A stretch of 64,000 nt of DNA from Cochlodiniinecator piscidefendens. Lineage in GTDB: Bacteria > Pseudomonadota > Alphaproteobacteria > Rhodobacterales > Rhodobacteraceae. Under the pieces are notes generated by a model that was not told the DNA's origin, ran no database searches, and saw only the letters and a program-made list of their open reading frames with translations. Position numbers and translations under genes: made by a program. The stretch is from the NCBI RefSeq assembly GCF_011326755.1, contig NZ_JAAOIE010000001.1:646344-710343 (forward strand), in the 5' to 3' direction. Of this stretch, positions 7,635 to 16,380 are shown piece after piece. Every line of letters begins with the position of its first letter. Position 1 is the first letter of the stretch.

Positions 7635-9119
7635 TCAAATGGCCCGATCTTGTTGCAATTCTTTAATGGTGCCACACAACCTATCGATACCACTTTCAAT
7701 CAGTTCGCGATTTATTGAGGAAACGCCAAGCCGGAAATACTTTGAGCCATCACGTGCGCTCGAAAAACAAGGTAAAATAGGTTCTACTATGACATCTCGT
7801 TTCAGCGCAGCTTTGGCAATCAGCACAGCATCCAACCCAGTCTCATGATCTGCCAAAATAAAATTTGTTCCACCAAATTCCCCGTTTTTCACAAATGATG
7901 GCAACCTATCTCGAAGTATTGCATTCGCTTGGTGCCAGCGCTGTTCATAATCCAAGCGTACTCTGCGCAACAAACCATCATAATATCCCAACCTGATAAA
8001 TGTAGCGGCAGTATGCTGAAGAATCATCGGTGGATGTCGAAACATCATGCCTCGACAGTCTCTGGCCGCTTCAATGAATTCAGGTGGTGCCGTTAAGTAG
8101 CCCAGCCGCAAGCCGGGTGATAGTCCTTTAGACAAGCTACCCAAGTAGATAAGTCGATCTGTTTTGTCTAAACTATGGAGAGGTAGCGGGGTTGAAGGTC
8201 GATAATCCACATCACATTCGTAATCATCTTCAACGATGTAAAAATCATATTCTTCAGCTGCTTGTAAAAGTGCATGACGTCGGCTCTCCGACATCGTGAC
8301 TGTTGTTGGGAACTGGCGATTTGGCGTAATAAATACTAAATCAACGCCGCGGAGACGCTCATCTACAATCATCCCATCTTTGTCTACGGGCTGAAACCGT
8401 ACACTGCCAAAATTACTCCTAAGAATTTTGCGGGCGTCTGGATATCCAGGATCTTCCATAGCTGCGATGCGATCGCGCCCACCGAACAAAAGGCTTGTGA
8501 TGAACAACCCATTTTGAGTTCCAAGTGTGATTAGAATTGAATCGGTGGGTTCAAAGATGCCTCGGCGCGGAAGAATACGTTGCGCAACTTGTTCGATCAG
8601 TTCGGCGCAATCTGCATAAAGCCCATCTGCGGACCAGATTTTAAGATCCTTACGGTTCATCGCCAATCGGGTACATTCGCGCCACTCCGCGACCGGAAAG
8701 CTGCTTTCATCAATCTGATTGCACACAAACGGAAATTCATACGAATACCAATCGTTCGGGCGAAAAATAGTCTCGATGTCTTCTGCCCGGCGCAGTTTAT
8801 TGAGCTTGTCGCCAATCGACGCCCGCGGCTTTATCTTAGCAGGCTCAGGCATTCCAATATCCGCGCGCATCCCTCGCTCTGACGAAACAAAATATCCAGA
8901 ACGGGGTCGAGCTTCAATGAGTTGCTCTTCTTCGAGTTTTCGATAGGCAGATATGACAGTATTGATCGACACATCCAGTTCACGGGCCAATTCCCGACAA
9001 GACGAAAGCTTTAAACCCGTTGGCATTAGACCTTCGAAAATTAGCCGCGAAATTTGCGAAACGATTTGGTCGCGCAGGCCACTAGGCTGTGATCTATCGA
9101 TGTTCAATTTTTGTGCCAT
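7635..9119 (-). CDS. MocR/GntR family regulator with aminotransferase domain
   Basis: 494 residues. An N-terminal GntR winged helix (about 1–75: LRDQIVSQISRLIFEG, then ELDVSINTVISAYRKLEEEQL) is fused to a fold-type I aminotransferase-like domain. The PLP lysine region is visible (YLGSLSKGLSPGLRLGYL), preceded by VEDDYECDVDYR. MocR proteins use PLP plus an amine effector to switch transcription. It is divergent from the TRAP transporter genes across a 577-bp gap holding two inverted repeats, so an amine or amino-acid-like TRAP substrate is plausible. Confidence 0.88.
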   Translation of the reverse strand: MAQKLNIDRSQPSGLRDQIVSQISRLIFEGLMPTGLKLSSCRELARELDVSINTVISAYRKLEEEQLIEARPRSGYFVSSERGMRADIGMPEPAKIKPRASIGDKLNKLRRAEDIETIFRPNDWYSYEFPFVCNQIDESSFPVAEWRECTRLAMNRKDLKIWSADGLYADCAELIEQVAQRILPRRGIFEPTDSILITLGTQNGLFITSLLFGGRDRIAAMEDPGYPDARKILRSNFGSVRFQPVDKDGMIVDERLRGVDLVFITPNRQFPTTVTMSESRRHALLQAAEEYDFYIVEDDYECDVDYRPSTPLPLHSLDKTDRLIYLGSLSKGLSPGLRLGYLTAPPEFIEAARDCRGMMFRHPPMILQHTAATFIRLGYYDGLLRRVRLDYEQRWHQANAILRDRLPSFVKNGEFGGTNFILADHETGLDAVLIAKAALKRDVIVEPILPCFSSARDGSKYFRLGVSSINRELIESGIDRLCGTIKELQQDRAI

Positions 9120-9243
9120 ATCGGGTTGAATCCACGCTCCAAGATCATGTCAGCTATTGAAAGGTTTAGGCAGTGTAGATTGCTCGGTTCAAAAACCTAT
9201 ATCCAAATCTCCAACAATTCATTTCCAAAACTCGATTATGAAG

Positions 9244-9260
9244 AACGATCTTGGATCGTT
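9244..9260. promoter_or_regulatory. inverted repeat, candidate MocR operator
   Basis: AACGATC-TTG-GATCGTT: perfect 7-bp arms with a 3-bp spacer, about 125 bp upstream of the mocR-like start. Candidate autoregulatory site. Confidence 0.35.
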
Positions 9261-9562
9261 GTTAGCCGAGTCAAATAGATTGCATTTTCTCAAATGCGCA
9301 ATCACACCGAAACAAGCTTCACGATCAGAGTTCTGACATTGTTTACCTGAGAGCAACGTACACCAACATTCAATCTGTATCCATTCTCTCCAAATTCTGT
9401 ACCTTTCTCAACTGCCATTCTTGTCGTCTCCTAAGAGCACCTGAAAAGGACCGTCGCCTGACGCAGTCTCTATCAGACTTTGAATGTGGTTAACGGAGAG
9501 TAGCGACTTGCATAAAATTGGATTTTCGCAAGATTTTTCGATCTTCCGAAATAGGCACAGAT

Positions 9563-9578
9563 CAAACGCGATCGTTTG
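9563..9578. promoter_or_regulatory. inverted repeat upstream of TRAP operon
   Basis: CAAACG-CGAT-CGTTTG: perfect 6-bp arms with a 4-bp spacer, about 135 bp upstream of the first TRAP-operon start. It shares the CGATCGTT core with the 9244 repeat, so the same regulator may bind both. Confidence 0.35.
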
Positions 9579-9696
9579 CGATCCAATCCTCTTTTCAACC
9601 CATTCTTCTCACGCCTTCTGCATGTCTACGCAAGCGCTCAAAGCGGGTGCCCAACTGAATGCACGGGTTGCTATATTCTTTAAGGAGAACAAGTTC

Positions 9697-9726
9697 ATGA
9701 AGAACAAACCGTGTGTAACATGTTGA
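9697..9726 (+). CDS. possible 9-codon leader peptide upstream of dctQ
   Basis: AAGGAG at 9682–9687 is well spaced only for ATG 9697. That frame encodes MKNKPCVTC and stops at 9724–9726, where TGATG overlaps an in-frame ATG of dctQ. dctQ itself has no Shine-Dalgarno. Either a translationally coupled leader peptide, or a one-base frameshift separates the true dctQ start from its body. Confidence 0.35.
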   Translation: MKNKPCVTC

Positions 9727-10241
9727 TGCGCCAGCTTGAGCGAGTGACAGGCGCGATTTCCGAAGTGACTGGCCGCATTGGTTGGTTCTTAATCTTATAC
9801 TGCATGACACTTGGTGTCTCAGATGTTTTCATGCGCTACGTATTGAACGCACCGTCCCAATGGATTGGCACAACTTTGCAGGCAGCGATGGTTCTACTTG
9901 CCTGTGTTGGCGGTATTTATGCATTGCAACACGATAGTTTTGTGAAGCTTGATCTTTTTTATGCCAACGCCAGCACCCGTTCAAAGGCGCTTCTAGACGT
10001 GATCACCGCACCTTTTGCCGTCCTCTTTTTAGGCGCGTTGATTTTGAAAGGGTACGAAGCTGCGTCTTTGTCGCTCATGCTGAACCAACATACGCCGACG
10101 TCTGTTCCTATTCCGATTTACCCAATCAAATATGCCATTCCGGTAAGCGGAGCATTCGTTCTGCTGATCGTTATCAAGCATTTCATTCGGGATCTGAGAA
10201 CCATTTGGGGGCTCGAGACGGCGACCGAAGACGAAGTTTAA
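9726..10241 (+). CDS. dctQ: TRAP transporter small permease subunit (DctQ)
   Basis: 171 residues from ATG 9726 (ATG 9720 also possible), with four predicted membrane helices (about 18–38, 53–73, 90–110 and 138–158). The pattern GVSDVFMRYVLNAPSQWIGT fits the DctQ signature. It forms the membrane complex with DctM and receives substrate from the periplasmic DctP. Its start overlaps the stop of a tiny upstream frame that owns the Shine-Dalgarno. Here DctQ is first in the operon, before the binding protein, an order less usual than P-Q-M. Confidence 0.82.
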   Translation: MRQLERVTGAISEVTGRIGWFLILYCMTLGVSDVFMRYVLNAPSQWIGTTLQAAMVLLACVGGIYALQHDSFVKLDLFYANASTRSKALLDVITAPFAVLFLGALILKGYEAASLSLMLNQHTPTSVPIPIYPIKYAIPVSGAFVLLIVIKHFIRDLRTIWGLETATEDEV

Positions 10242-10308
10242 CCGAAACTCATCCCACCTAATGGGACGAGCATTAAAAAACAAAAATATCCAACAAGGAG
10301 AATACCAA

Positions 10309-11358
10309 ATGAAAGAAACTAGGTTCTTTGCCACTACAATTATGGCAGGTGCAGTTGCCGTGGTAGCCGGCGGGGCATTCGCACAGGATGGCCCCCCAAG
10401 CGAAATCACCGAATGGGTCTTCCAACCCGCTTTTGATCAGACAGACGCAGGCTGGGCCAACGGACTTATCCCGTGGGTTGAAGCAGTCGAAGCTGCTACA
10501 CAAGGCACAGTGGTAATCCGCGTTGAGCCAGCCGGCGCATTGGTAAGCGGATCTGAAGCCTTTGGCGCTGCTGCTGCAGGTCTCACAGACGGTTATGCAG
10601 GTTGGGGTTCCGTCTACGGAGGCGACATGCCCGAAGGCATGCTGGCCTTTGGTATGGCCATGGGTGCCAATGACACCGATGAAGCTTGGGAAGTTATGTG
10701 GGGCAACCCTGACTACCGCGTTGGCGATATCATCCAAGACGCCGCACATGCCCGTAACTTGCATTGGGCAGGTTGGACTAATCAGGGACCGAACGCGATG
10801 TTCACGACGTTCCGAGTGGACAGCATCGAGGATTTAGAAGGTCACAAAATGCGCGCTGGTGGCCCTCAAGCGATCTTCCACGCGACCATGGGCGGTGCTC
10901 CTGTTTCCATGAACGGCGGTGAAATTTACACCGCGATAAAACTGGGAACAATCGAGGGTACTTACTGGGATACAGGTGGTATCGACGACATGTCTTTCCA
11001 CGAAGTGATCGACTACGCAATCATGCCTGGCTGGAACCCAGCACAACACCAAGAGATCTTCATCAACTTGCAATCTTGGAACGCTCTGACAGACTGGCAG
11101 CGTACGCAAATCGATGGAATTTTCGAAGAAACTTACTTTGAAACCAGCCGTTTGCATGCTGAAGGTGTAGAAGAAGCGTTACAGATTTTACGCGACGCTG
11201 GCGGTGAAGTGATCCACCTAAGTGATGAAGAAGTTGCGCGCATGCGTGAACGCTCTATCGAAGAAGTTTGGCCACAGGTTGCAGCTGCTTCAGAGGGCAA
11301 TGCCCGTGGCGTCGCTATCTACGAACAGTTCCTAGCAGACCAAGAAAGCGCAGAATAA
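10309..11358 (+). CDS. dctP: TRAP transporter periplasmic substrate-binding protein (DctP)
   Basis: 349 residues from ATG 10309, chosen for the AAGGAG 8 bp upstream and the signal peptide that begins there (FFATTIMAGAVAVVAGGAFA, cleavage before QDG). The mature part has the DctP fold: WANGLIPWVEAVEAATQGTV, and the conserved segment with substrate-carboxylate arginine (LEGHKMRAGGPQ). Ligand not predictable, although regulation by a MocR protein suggests an amine-bearing acid. A strong hairpin follows the stop. Confidence 0.88.
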   Translation: MKETRFFATTIMAGAVAVVAGGAFAQDGPPSEITEWVFQPAFDQTDAGWANGLIPWVEAVEAATQGTVVIRVEPAGALVSGSEAFGAAAAGLTDGYAGWGSVYGGDMPEGMLAFGMAMGANDTDEAWEVMWGNPDYRVGDIIQDAAHARNLHWAGWTNQGPNAMFTTFRVDSIEDLEGHKMRAGGPQAIFHATMGGAPVSMNGGEIYTAIKLGTIEGTYWDTGGIDDMSFHEVIDYAIMPGWNPAQHQEIFINLQSWNALTDWQRTQIDGIFEETYFETSRLHAEGVEEALQILRDAGGEVIHLSDEEVARMRERSIEEVWPQVAAASEGNARGVAIYEQFLADQESAE

Positions 11359-11392
11359 CCTGCCTTTCACTCGGTTTTCAAAAACTTAAGAC

Positions 11393-11418
11393 CCACTGGC
11401 CCGTGGTCGGGCCAGTGG
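11393..11418 (+). other. intercistronic hairpin between dctP and dctM
   Basis: CCACTGGCCCG-TGGT-CGGGCCAGTGG: perfect 11-bp stem with a 4-nt loop and no following T-run. It sits 34 bp after the dctP stop and about 95 bp before dctM. Probably a 3'-end stabiliser or processing stem that keeps binding-protein mRNA in excess, as seen in many transporter operons. Confidence 0.65.
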
Positions 11419-11511
11419 AATGCCATCTACCAGAAAATGACCCGAGCAGAACCAAAATGCCGGTTTACAAGTGGCGCCACGAACAGCCCTTAAACAAGGA
11501 AACCAACGATC

Positions 11512-12819
11512 ATGAGCCTCGAACTCATCACAGCATTATATTTTATTGTCTTGTTTGTGATCCTTTTTATGGGTCTTCCCGTGGCGTTTGGCCTAGGCGG
11601 AACAGCAGTCTTATTTGCACTCATTTTTGAACCTCGGGCGCTTTTGTCTGTACCAAGCGCGTTTTACTCAACCCCTTGGAATTCGGTTCTTGTCACAGTG
11701 CCATTGTTCTTGTTTATGGGGTCTCTCATACGGTTTTCCGGGATAGCCGAAGCGGCCTATGATGCTGTTTACAAGTTGATCGGCCACATCCACGGCGGTT
11801 TGGCAATGGGCACAGTTCAAGTTTGCACTGTCTTTGCGGCAATTACTGGCATCACTCCCCCAGCAACCACCACCATGGGTCAGATCGCGTATCCGTCAAT
11901 GGTGCGCTACAAATACGATCGGAGGATCGCCATTGGGTCGATTGCAGCAGGTGGAGCATTGGGTGCCTTGATCCCGCCCAGCGTTCCGTTCATCTTTTAT
12001 GGTTTGCTCGCAAAGGTCTCGATCGGTGACTTATTCATGGCAGGCTTGCTGCCTGGGCTTATGCTCGCGACTCTCTATACAATTTACATCGGCGTTCGTT
12101 GCAGAATGCAGCCGGAATTGGGCCCTGCGCTGCCCGCCGATCAGAAATTCACCCGCAAAGAAAAACTAACTGCAGTCCTAAGCATCTGGCCATTTGCCTT
12201 GCTCATCGTCATCGTCCTGGGCGTTATTTGGGGCGGTATTGCCACCCCAGCCGAAGCAGCAGCCTTTGGCGCAGCTGGCGCATTCATCATCAACCTAATT
12301 TACGGAAAATTGACCAAGGACGTATTGGTAGATTCCCTCGTTTCCACGTTAAAACTCAGCGGCATGGGTCTATGGATTTTGATTGGTGCGACGGTTTATC
12401 TCAACGTATTCAACACGCTGGGAAGCCAGGATCTTCTGACCGATTTGGTTCTATCCATGCCAGGCGGTAGCACCGGTATTCTTCTGATGATGATGTTGAT
12501 TATTCTGGTCCTCGGCATGGTGATGGACGATTGGGCGATTATCATGCTCTGCACGCCTTTGTTTATTCCAATTGTTGAAGAATTGGGAATTGATAAACTG
12601 TGGTTTGGCGCTTTGTTCATCGTCAACATTCAAATTGCATATCTCACACCACCTTTCGGCTTTGTTCTCTTCTGGATCAAAGGGGTATTACCCAAGGATG
12701 TCAGCATGGGGGATGTTTATAACTCCGTGGGCCCATTTGTTGTACTGCAATTTGTTGGACTAACACTCATCTTTATCTTCCCACAGATTGCCACATGGCT
12801 TCCTAATATACTGAAGTAA
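11512..12819 (+). CDS. dctM: TRAP transporter large permease subunit (DctM)
   Basis: 435 residues, about 12 membrane helices, with TRAP DctM signatures (FMGLPVAFGLGG; the GALGALIPPSVPFIFYG loop; LTPPFGFVLFWIKG). It is the sodium-driven transport channel working with DctQ and DctP. AAGGAA precedes ATG 11512. Length is normal for the family. The UspA gene starts 12 bp after its stop. Confidence 0.9.
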   Translation: MSLELITALYFIVLFVILFMGLPVAFGLGGTAVLFALIFEPRALLSVPSAFYSTPWNSVLVTVPLFLFMGSLIRFSGIAEAAYDAVYKLIGHIHGGLAMGTVQVCTVFAAITGITPPATTTMGQIAYPSMVRYKYDRRIAIGSIAAGGALGALIPPSVPFIFYGLLAKVSIGDLFMAGLLPGLMLATLYTIYIGVRCRMQPELGPALPADQKFTRKEKLTAVLSIWPFALLIVIVLGVIWGGIATPAEAAAFGAAGAFIINLIYGKLTKDVLVDSLVSTLKLSGMGLWILIGATVYLNVFNTLGSQDLLTDLVLSMPGGSTGILLMMMLIILVLGMVMDDWAIIMLCTPLFIPIVEELGIDKLWFGALFIVNIQIAYLTPPFGFVLFWIKGVLPKDVSMGDVYNSVGPFVVLQFVGLTLIFIFPQIATWLPNILK

Positions 12820-12831
12820 TTGGAGATTACG

Positions 12832-13236
12832 ATGTACAAGCATATCCTTGTTCCTGTTGCACCAGATCACGTTAACGACTGTGATGCGCAATTGGATGTG
12901 GCGCGTCGCCTGCTAGACGAAGGAGGGAAGATTTCTGTTCTATCAGTACTAGAAGAGCTCCCCTCTTACATCGGCTCTTACTTTTCAAAAGAGCAACTAA
13001 AAGAGAGCATTGCCACTTTTGGCAATGAACTAAAAACTGTGATGCCTTCTGATCATATCACTACGCATGTGTTGTCTGGGCACCCAACGAATTCGGTTCT
13101 CAATTGGGCCGAGAAGAATAACGCGGATTGCATCATTGTCGCATCTCATCGTGCGGGCTTAGCAGATCTATTGCTCGGATCGACTGCTGCGCGTGTTGTT
13201 CGCCATGCCCAATGCAGTGTTGTTGTGCTACGGTAG
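12832..13236 (+). CDS. universal stress protein UspA family
   Basis: 134 residues from ATG 12832 (TTGGAG just upstream). Single Usp domain: MYKHILVPVAPD at the start and an ATP-binding-type C-terminus (IIVASHRAGLADLLLGSTAARVVRHAQCSVVVLR). Last gene of the TRAP operon. The layout recalls the Halomonas TeaABC ectoine TRAP system, where the Usp protein TeaD modulates transport, so a regulatory role on this transporter is likely. Confidence 0.88.
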   Translation: MYKHILVPVAPDHVNDCDAQLDVARRLLDEGGKISVLSVLEELPSYIGSYFSKEQLKESIATFGNELKTVMPSDHITTHVLSGHPTNSVLNWAEKNNADCIIVASHRAGLADLLLGSTAARVVRHAQCSVVVLR

Positions 13237-13921
13237 TATTTGCAAGATTGTATGTAATCTTACGCTTTTGCGAGCTGTCTTACTGAACCTGCCAAGCTTT
13301 CTGGATATGGCCGTGGCTCCTAATCCTTAGGCTTGTCAGGTTTTTGATATGTTTTGTTCCTACCGTGCAAAGACAGAAAATATATACAGTTGTAGCCCCG
13401 CCGAGGGATCACCTTCATCTCTGGAGAACGATAACCCTTCAGAGACGGGCTCAACCGCGACACTTTTTGCGTTCAGTTCTTCGACGACGTTCAGTAAGTC
13501 GCAGATGTCACGACCTAACCGGTCCAATGAATGTGTAACGACACAATCGGGATGGAATGAAAATGTGGTTCCAGCATTGTTCCGTTCACCCTAGGAGCAC
13601 AGCGATACCCTCCCCGAACACGAAACGATATGAGATTGCGTAGTAGATTTACATCGATCATCGTGACCCGATTATTGATGCAGGCCATTTATGGTGTCTT
13701 GAAACCGGGAACTACGAACGCTTCTCTATCTCCGCAGTGGACAACCATGCCGGCACTGGTGACCACTACATTACAATAATGAAGCAATCAGATTACCCTA
13801 GTTCATCATCCTGAAAATGGAAAAACACGCTGATATTTGTGCCACATCGCGAATTTTCGGAAAATACCAATACCGCCTAGCACACTGGAAATGAAAGGTT
13901 TTTAACTGAGCGCCATGGAAA
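13237..13921. other. gene-poor stretch between uspA and tRNA-Ser
   Basis: 685 bp without an intact gene. It holds a serine recombinase remnant (minus strand, about 13360–13590) and a short inverted repeat AAGATT/AATCTT at 13244–13261 just after uspA. From 13600 to 13920 I see nothing recognisable. The arrangement suggests an old integration next to the tRNA gene. Confidence 0.5.
13360..13590 (-). pseudogene. remnant of serine recombinase (resolvase/invertase)
   Basis: The minus strand between two stops encodes about 76 residues with the serine-recombinase core: HSLDRLGRDICDLLNVVEEL, then EPVSEGLSF, then LQLYIFSVFAR at the place where invertases have LMLSVMGAFAEFER. The N-terminal catalytic serine region and C-terminal HTH are missing, and a TAG cuts the frame at 13360. 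A decayed resolvase or DNA invertase fragment; not functional. Confidence 0.65.
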
Positions 13922-14011
13922 TGGCGGAGGAACAGGGATTCGAACCCTGGGAGGACTTTCACCCTCGTCGGTTTTCAAGACCGGTGCATTCGACCACTCT
14001 GCCACTCCTCC
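13922..14011 (-). tRNA. tRNA-Ser (UGA)
   Basis: The minus strand begins GGAGGAGTGGCAGAGTGG, has a long variable arm as in class II tRNAs, the T-arm GGTTCGAATCC, and encodes the CCA end (plus-strand TGG 13922–13924). The anticodon TGA is complementary to plus-strand TCA at 13975–13977, in the loop CTTGAAA. 90 nt including CCA. Confidence 0.95.
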
Positions 14012-14231
14012 GACAGGGGCTGATTTAGCGTCACAAATTTGATTCTGGAAGAGGTAAAAGTCAGAAAGTTGAAATTTTCTGTCGGGGATATTCGCTCATG
14101 CTTTCGGCACGCCTTCCCAAGACATGGGAACCGGGTTAAAGTCGCGACAACAATCGGCAAAAGACCGATCACGACACAACGGGTGTAGCAGACCCACAGT
14201 CCATATTGGCGCTGAGAAAGAGGCAAAGAGC

Positions 14232-15065
14232 ATGACACAAAAGAAAATTCTGCGCTTAACCACAGTTTTAGGCTGTGCGTTGTTTTTGTCCGCCTGCGAA
14301 GAGGGCAGCAATTTCAATTTGTTCCAAAACAACGGTTCTTCCTCTGAGCAAGCAACCCCAACCAGCACACGACTCGTAGAGCGAGATGTAGAATCTCCAG
14401 AAGTCTTTCAGGTAAATGAAAACGGCCTATGGGACGGGCGTCCGTCACTTGGTGGCGTTTGGGTGGCACACCCGACTGCAACGGACCCTGAGCGTGTCAT
14501 CATTCGCAATCCTTCAAATGGCAACTTTGTGATTGGCGCCCTTTTCCGTCGTGAAGTCGAGACACCTGGACCTGCGCTGCAAGTGTCATCAGACGCTGCT
14601 GAAGCTTTAGGAATATTAGCTGGGCAGCCGACAAACCTTAGCGTGACTGCATTGCGCCGTGAAGAGATACCAGAGGTCACAGAGAATGCTGAAACGCAAC
14701 CAGCCATTGAAGCCGTTGAAAATCTGGATGAAACCCCGCTTGATCCGGTAGCAACGGCCACTGCCGCATTGGATGCAGTTGATGCCCCTACTCCGCCCCC
14801 TCAGCCTATTGCAGCACCGGTCACATCGTCCCTCAACAAGCCACACATTCAAATCGGTATCTTCAGTGTTGAAGATAACGCAGACGCTACAGCCACCAGT
14901 ATGCGCATTGCGGGCATGACACCAACAGTTCATCAGCACACGATCAATGGTCGCCCGTTCTGGCGTGTAACCGTTGGCCCTGCAGCATCTGAATCTGAAC
15001 GCGCTTCTTTGCTGACTAAAATTCAAGATCTCGGGTTTGATGACGCTTATTTCGTCACCAACTAA
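14232..15065 (+). CDS. SPOR-domain lipoprotein
   Basis: 277 residues from ATG 14232. A type II signal peptide ends with lipobox LSAC near residue 19, so it is probably outer-membrane anchored. A low-complexity acidic and proline-rich linker (about 155–200, PTPPPQPIAAP) leads to a C-terminal SPOR domain (about 205–277, KPHIQIGIFSVEDNADATA… to GFDDAYFVTN) that binds denuded septal peptidoglycan. It precedes a D-Ala-D-Ala carboxypeptidase, consistent with cell-wall remodelling. RlpA-like in layout, but I see no double-psi barrel catalytic motif. Confidence 0.82.
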   Translation: MTQKKILRLTTVLGCALFLSACEEGSNFNLFQNNGSSSEQATPTSTRLVERDVESPEVFQVNENGLWDGRPSLGGVWVAHPTATDPERVIIRNPSNGNFVIGALFRREVETPGPALQVSSDAAEALGILAGQPTNLSVTALRREEIPEVTENAETQPAIEAVENLDETPLDPVATATAALDAVDAPTPPPQPIAAPVTSSLNKPHIQIGIFSVEDNADATATSMRIAGMTPTVHQHTINGRPFWRVTVGPAASESERASLLTKIQDLGFDDAYFVTN

Positions 15066-15204
15066 AAGAGGCTGAAACCGCTGGTCAAGTTTGGTTGGGT
15101 TTTAGGCTTGTTCCACTTGACGATCTGCGTTTTACACCGCCAGATCAAAAAACCACTCAGTGGCGCGGTTGTCGCCAACAACATCGATACAAAGGGACCC
15201 TTTG

Positions 15205-16380
15205 ATGCTGCATCGCTTGATCCTCCAAACTGTTACAGCTTGTGTTTTTGTAATCTGCGCCCTGCCGACCCATGCATTTGATACACGGGCAACTGCGGCT
15301 TATGTCATAGATGTTACCAACGACACAGTATTGATGGAAAAGAATGCCCAAGTCGCATTACCCCCTGCGTCGATGTCGAAACTCATGACGATCAACATGC
15401 TATATGAGGCATTGCGCGATGGCAGGGTTGCACTTGAGACACGGATGAACGTGTCAACACGGGCCGAAGCGATGACTGGCTCATCTATGTTTTTAACGAC
15501 ACGAGATCGCCCAACAGTTGAGGAACTGCTGCAAGGGATTATTGTGCAATCCGGCAATGATGCGTGTGTTGTTGTCGCTGAAGGGTTGGGTGGCACCGAA
15601 CAAGCGTTTGCCGAAATGATGACAAATCGCGCAAACGCATTGGGCATGTATAACTCAAGCTTTGCCAATGCTTCTGGCTGGCCTGCCCCCGCGCAACGTA
15701 TGAGTATGGAAGATTTGGGTTTACTCGCAACGCGCCTGATCAACGAATTTCCTGAATACTATCACTACTTCAGCCAGCAACGTTTTGAATTTGATGGGCG
15801 CGTCCCACAAAACCACAACAATCGTAACCCATTGCTACGGTTAAACATCGGCGCAGATGGCCTAAAAACGGGCCATACCAGCGAAGCAGGTTACGGCCTT
15901 GTGGGATCTGCGCGCCAGGGTAACCGCCGTATCGTCTTTGTTATAACCGGTCTGCAAAGCGAGTTAGAACGCGCCGAAGAAGCAGAGCGCATTGTAAATT
16001 GGGCATTTCGCCAATTTTCCCAACGCCAAATCGCAGATGAAGGTGTCGAACTGGCGCGTGCAGACGTGTGGCTCGGCGCGGAACGTGACGTTGCTGTGGT
16101 CACGCCCGAAGCTTTGACAATGTTGCTTCCGGCCAGTGTGCAAGGCGGCGTTTCCGGCGAGGTTGTGTTTCAATCCCCTATCGTCGCGCCAATTACTGCA
16201 GGGCAAACAATTGCGGATTTCGTCGTAGCACGTGACGGGTTACCAGATGTAAGCTACCCTTTGGTTGCAGCAAACGCTGTGGACGCAGGTGGTTTTGTCA
16301 CGCGCGTTCTGACCAGCGCGCGCGTTCTGATCAATCGCGTTCAAAACACGGATGAAACAGCACCCGAGGCCGTGAATTGA
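15205..16380 (+). CDS. dacC: D-alanyl-D-alanine carboxypeptidase (PBP5/6 type)
   Basis: 391 residues from ATG 15205, chosen because the signal peptide starts there (LHRLILQTVTACVFVICALPTHA). All three penicillin-binding motifs are present: S56-M-S-K59, S116-G-N118 and K221-T-G223. A C-terminal beta domain follows (about 290–370). It trims the terminal D-Ala of peptidoglycan stem peptides in the periplasm. Its TGA overlaps the ATG of tmk, so it is cotranscribed with tmk and holB. Confidence 0.92.
   Translation: MLHRLILQTVTACVFVICALPTHAFDTRATAAYVIDVTNDTVLMEKNAQVALPPASMSKLMTINMLYEALRDGRVALETRMNVSTRAEAMTGSSMFLTTRDRPTVEELLQGIIVQSGNDACVVVAEGLGGTEQAFAEMMTNRANALGMYNSSFANASGWPAPAQRMSMEDLGLLATRLINEFPEYYHYFSQQRFEFDGRVPQNHNNRNPLLRLNIGADGLKTGHTSEAGYGLVGSARQGNRRIVFVITGLQSELERAEEAERIVNWAFRQFSQRQIADEGVELARADVWLGAERDVAVVTPEALTMLLPASVQGGVSGEVVFQSPIVAPITAGQTIADFVVARDGLPDVSYPLVAANAVDAGGFVTRVLTSARVLINRVQNTDETAPEAVN

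Larger units (their letters stand above)
9120..9696. other. intergenic control region between mocR-like gene and TRAP operon
   Basis: 577 bp without a supported gene. It contains two perfect inverted repeats (9244–9260 and 9563–9578, annotated separately) and several GATC-containing direct repeats around 9530–9590. An open frame ending at 9726 is not gene-like except for its final 9-codon part, which has a Shine-Dalgarno. Confidence 0.45.

Noticed and set aside
9484-9696. open frame upstream of the dctQ leader
   Set aside because: Sequence is not protein-like, and the only good Shine-Dalgarno belongs to ATG 9697.
14124-14231. N-terminal extension of the SPOR lipoprotein
   Set aside because: The signal peptide and lipobox begin after ATG 14232; the extension does not look coding.
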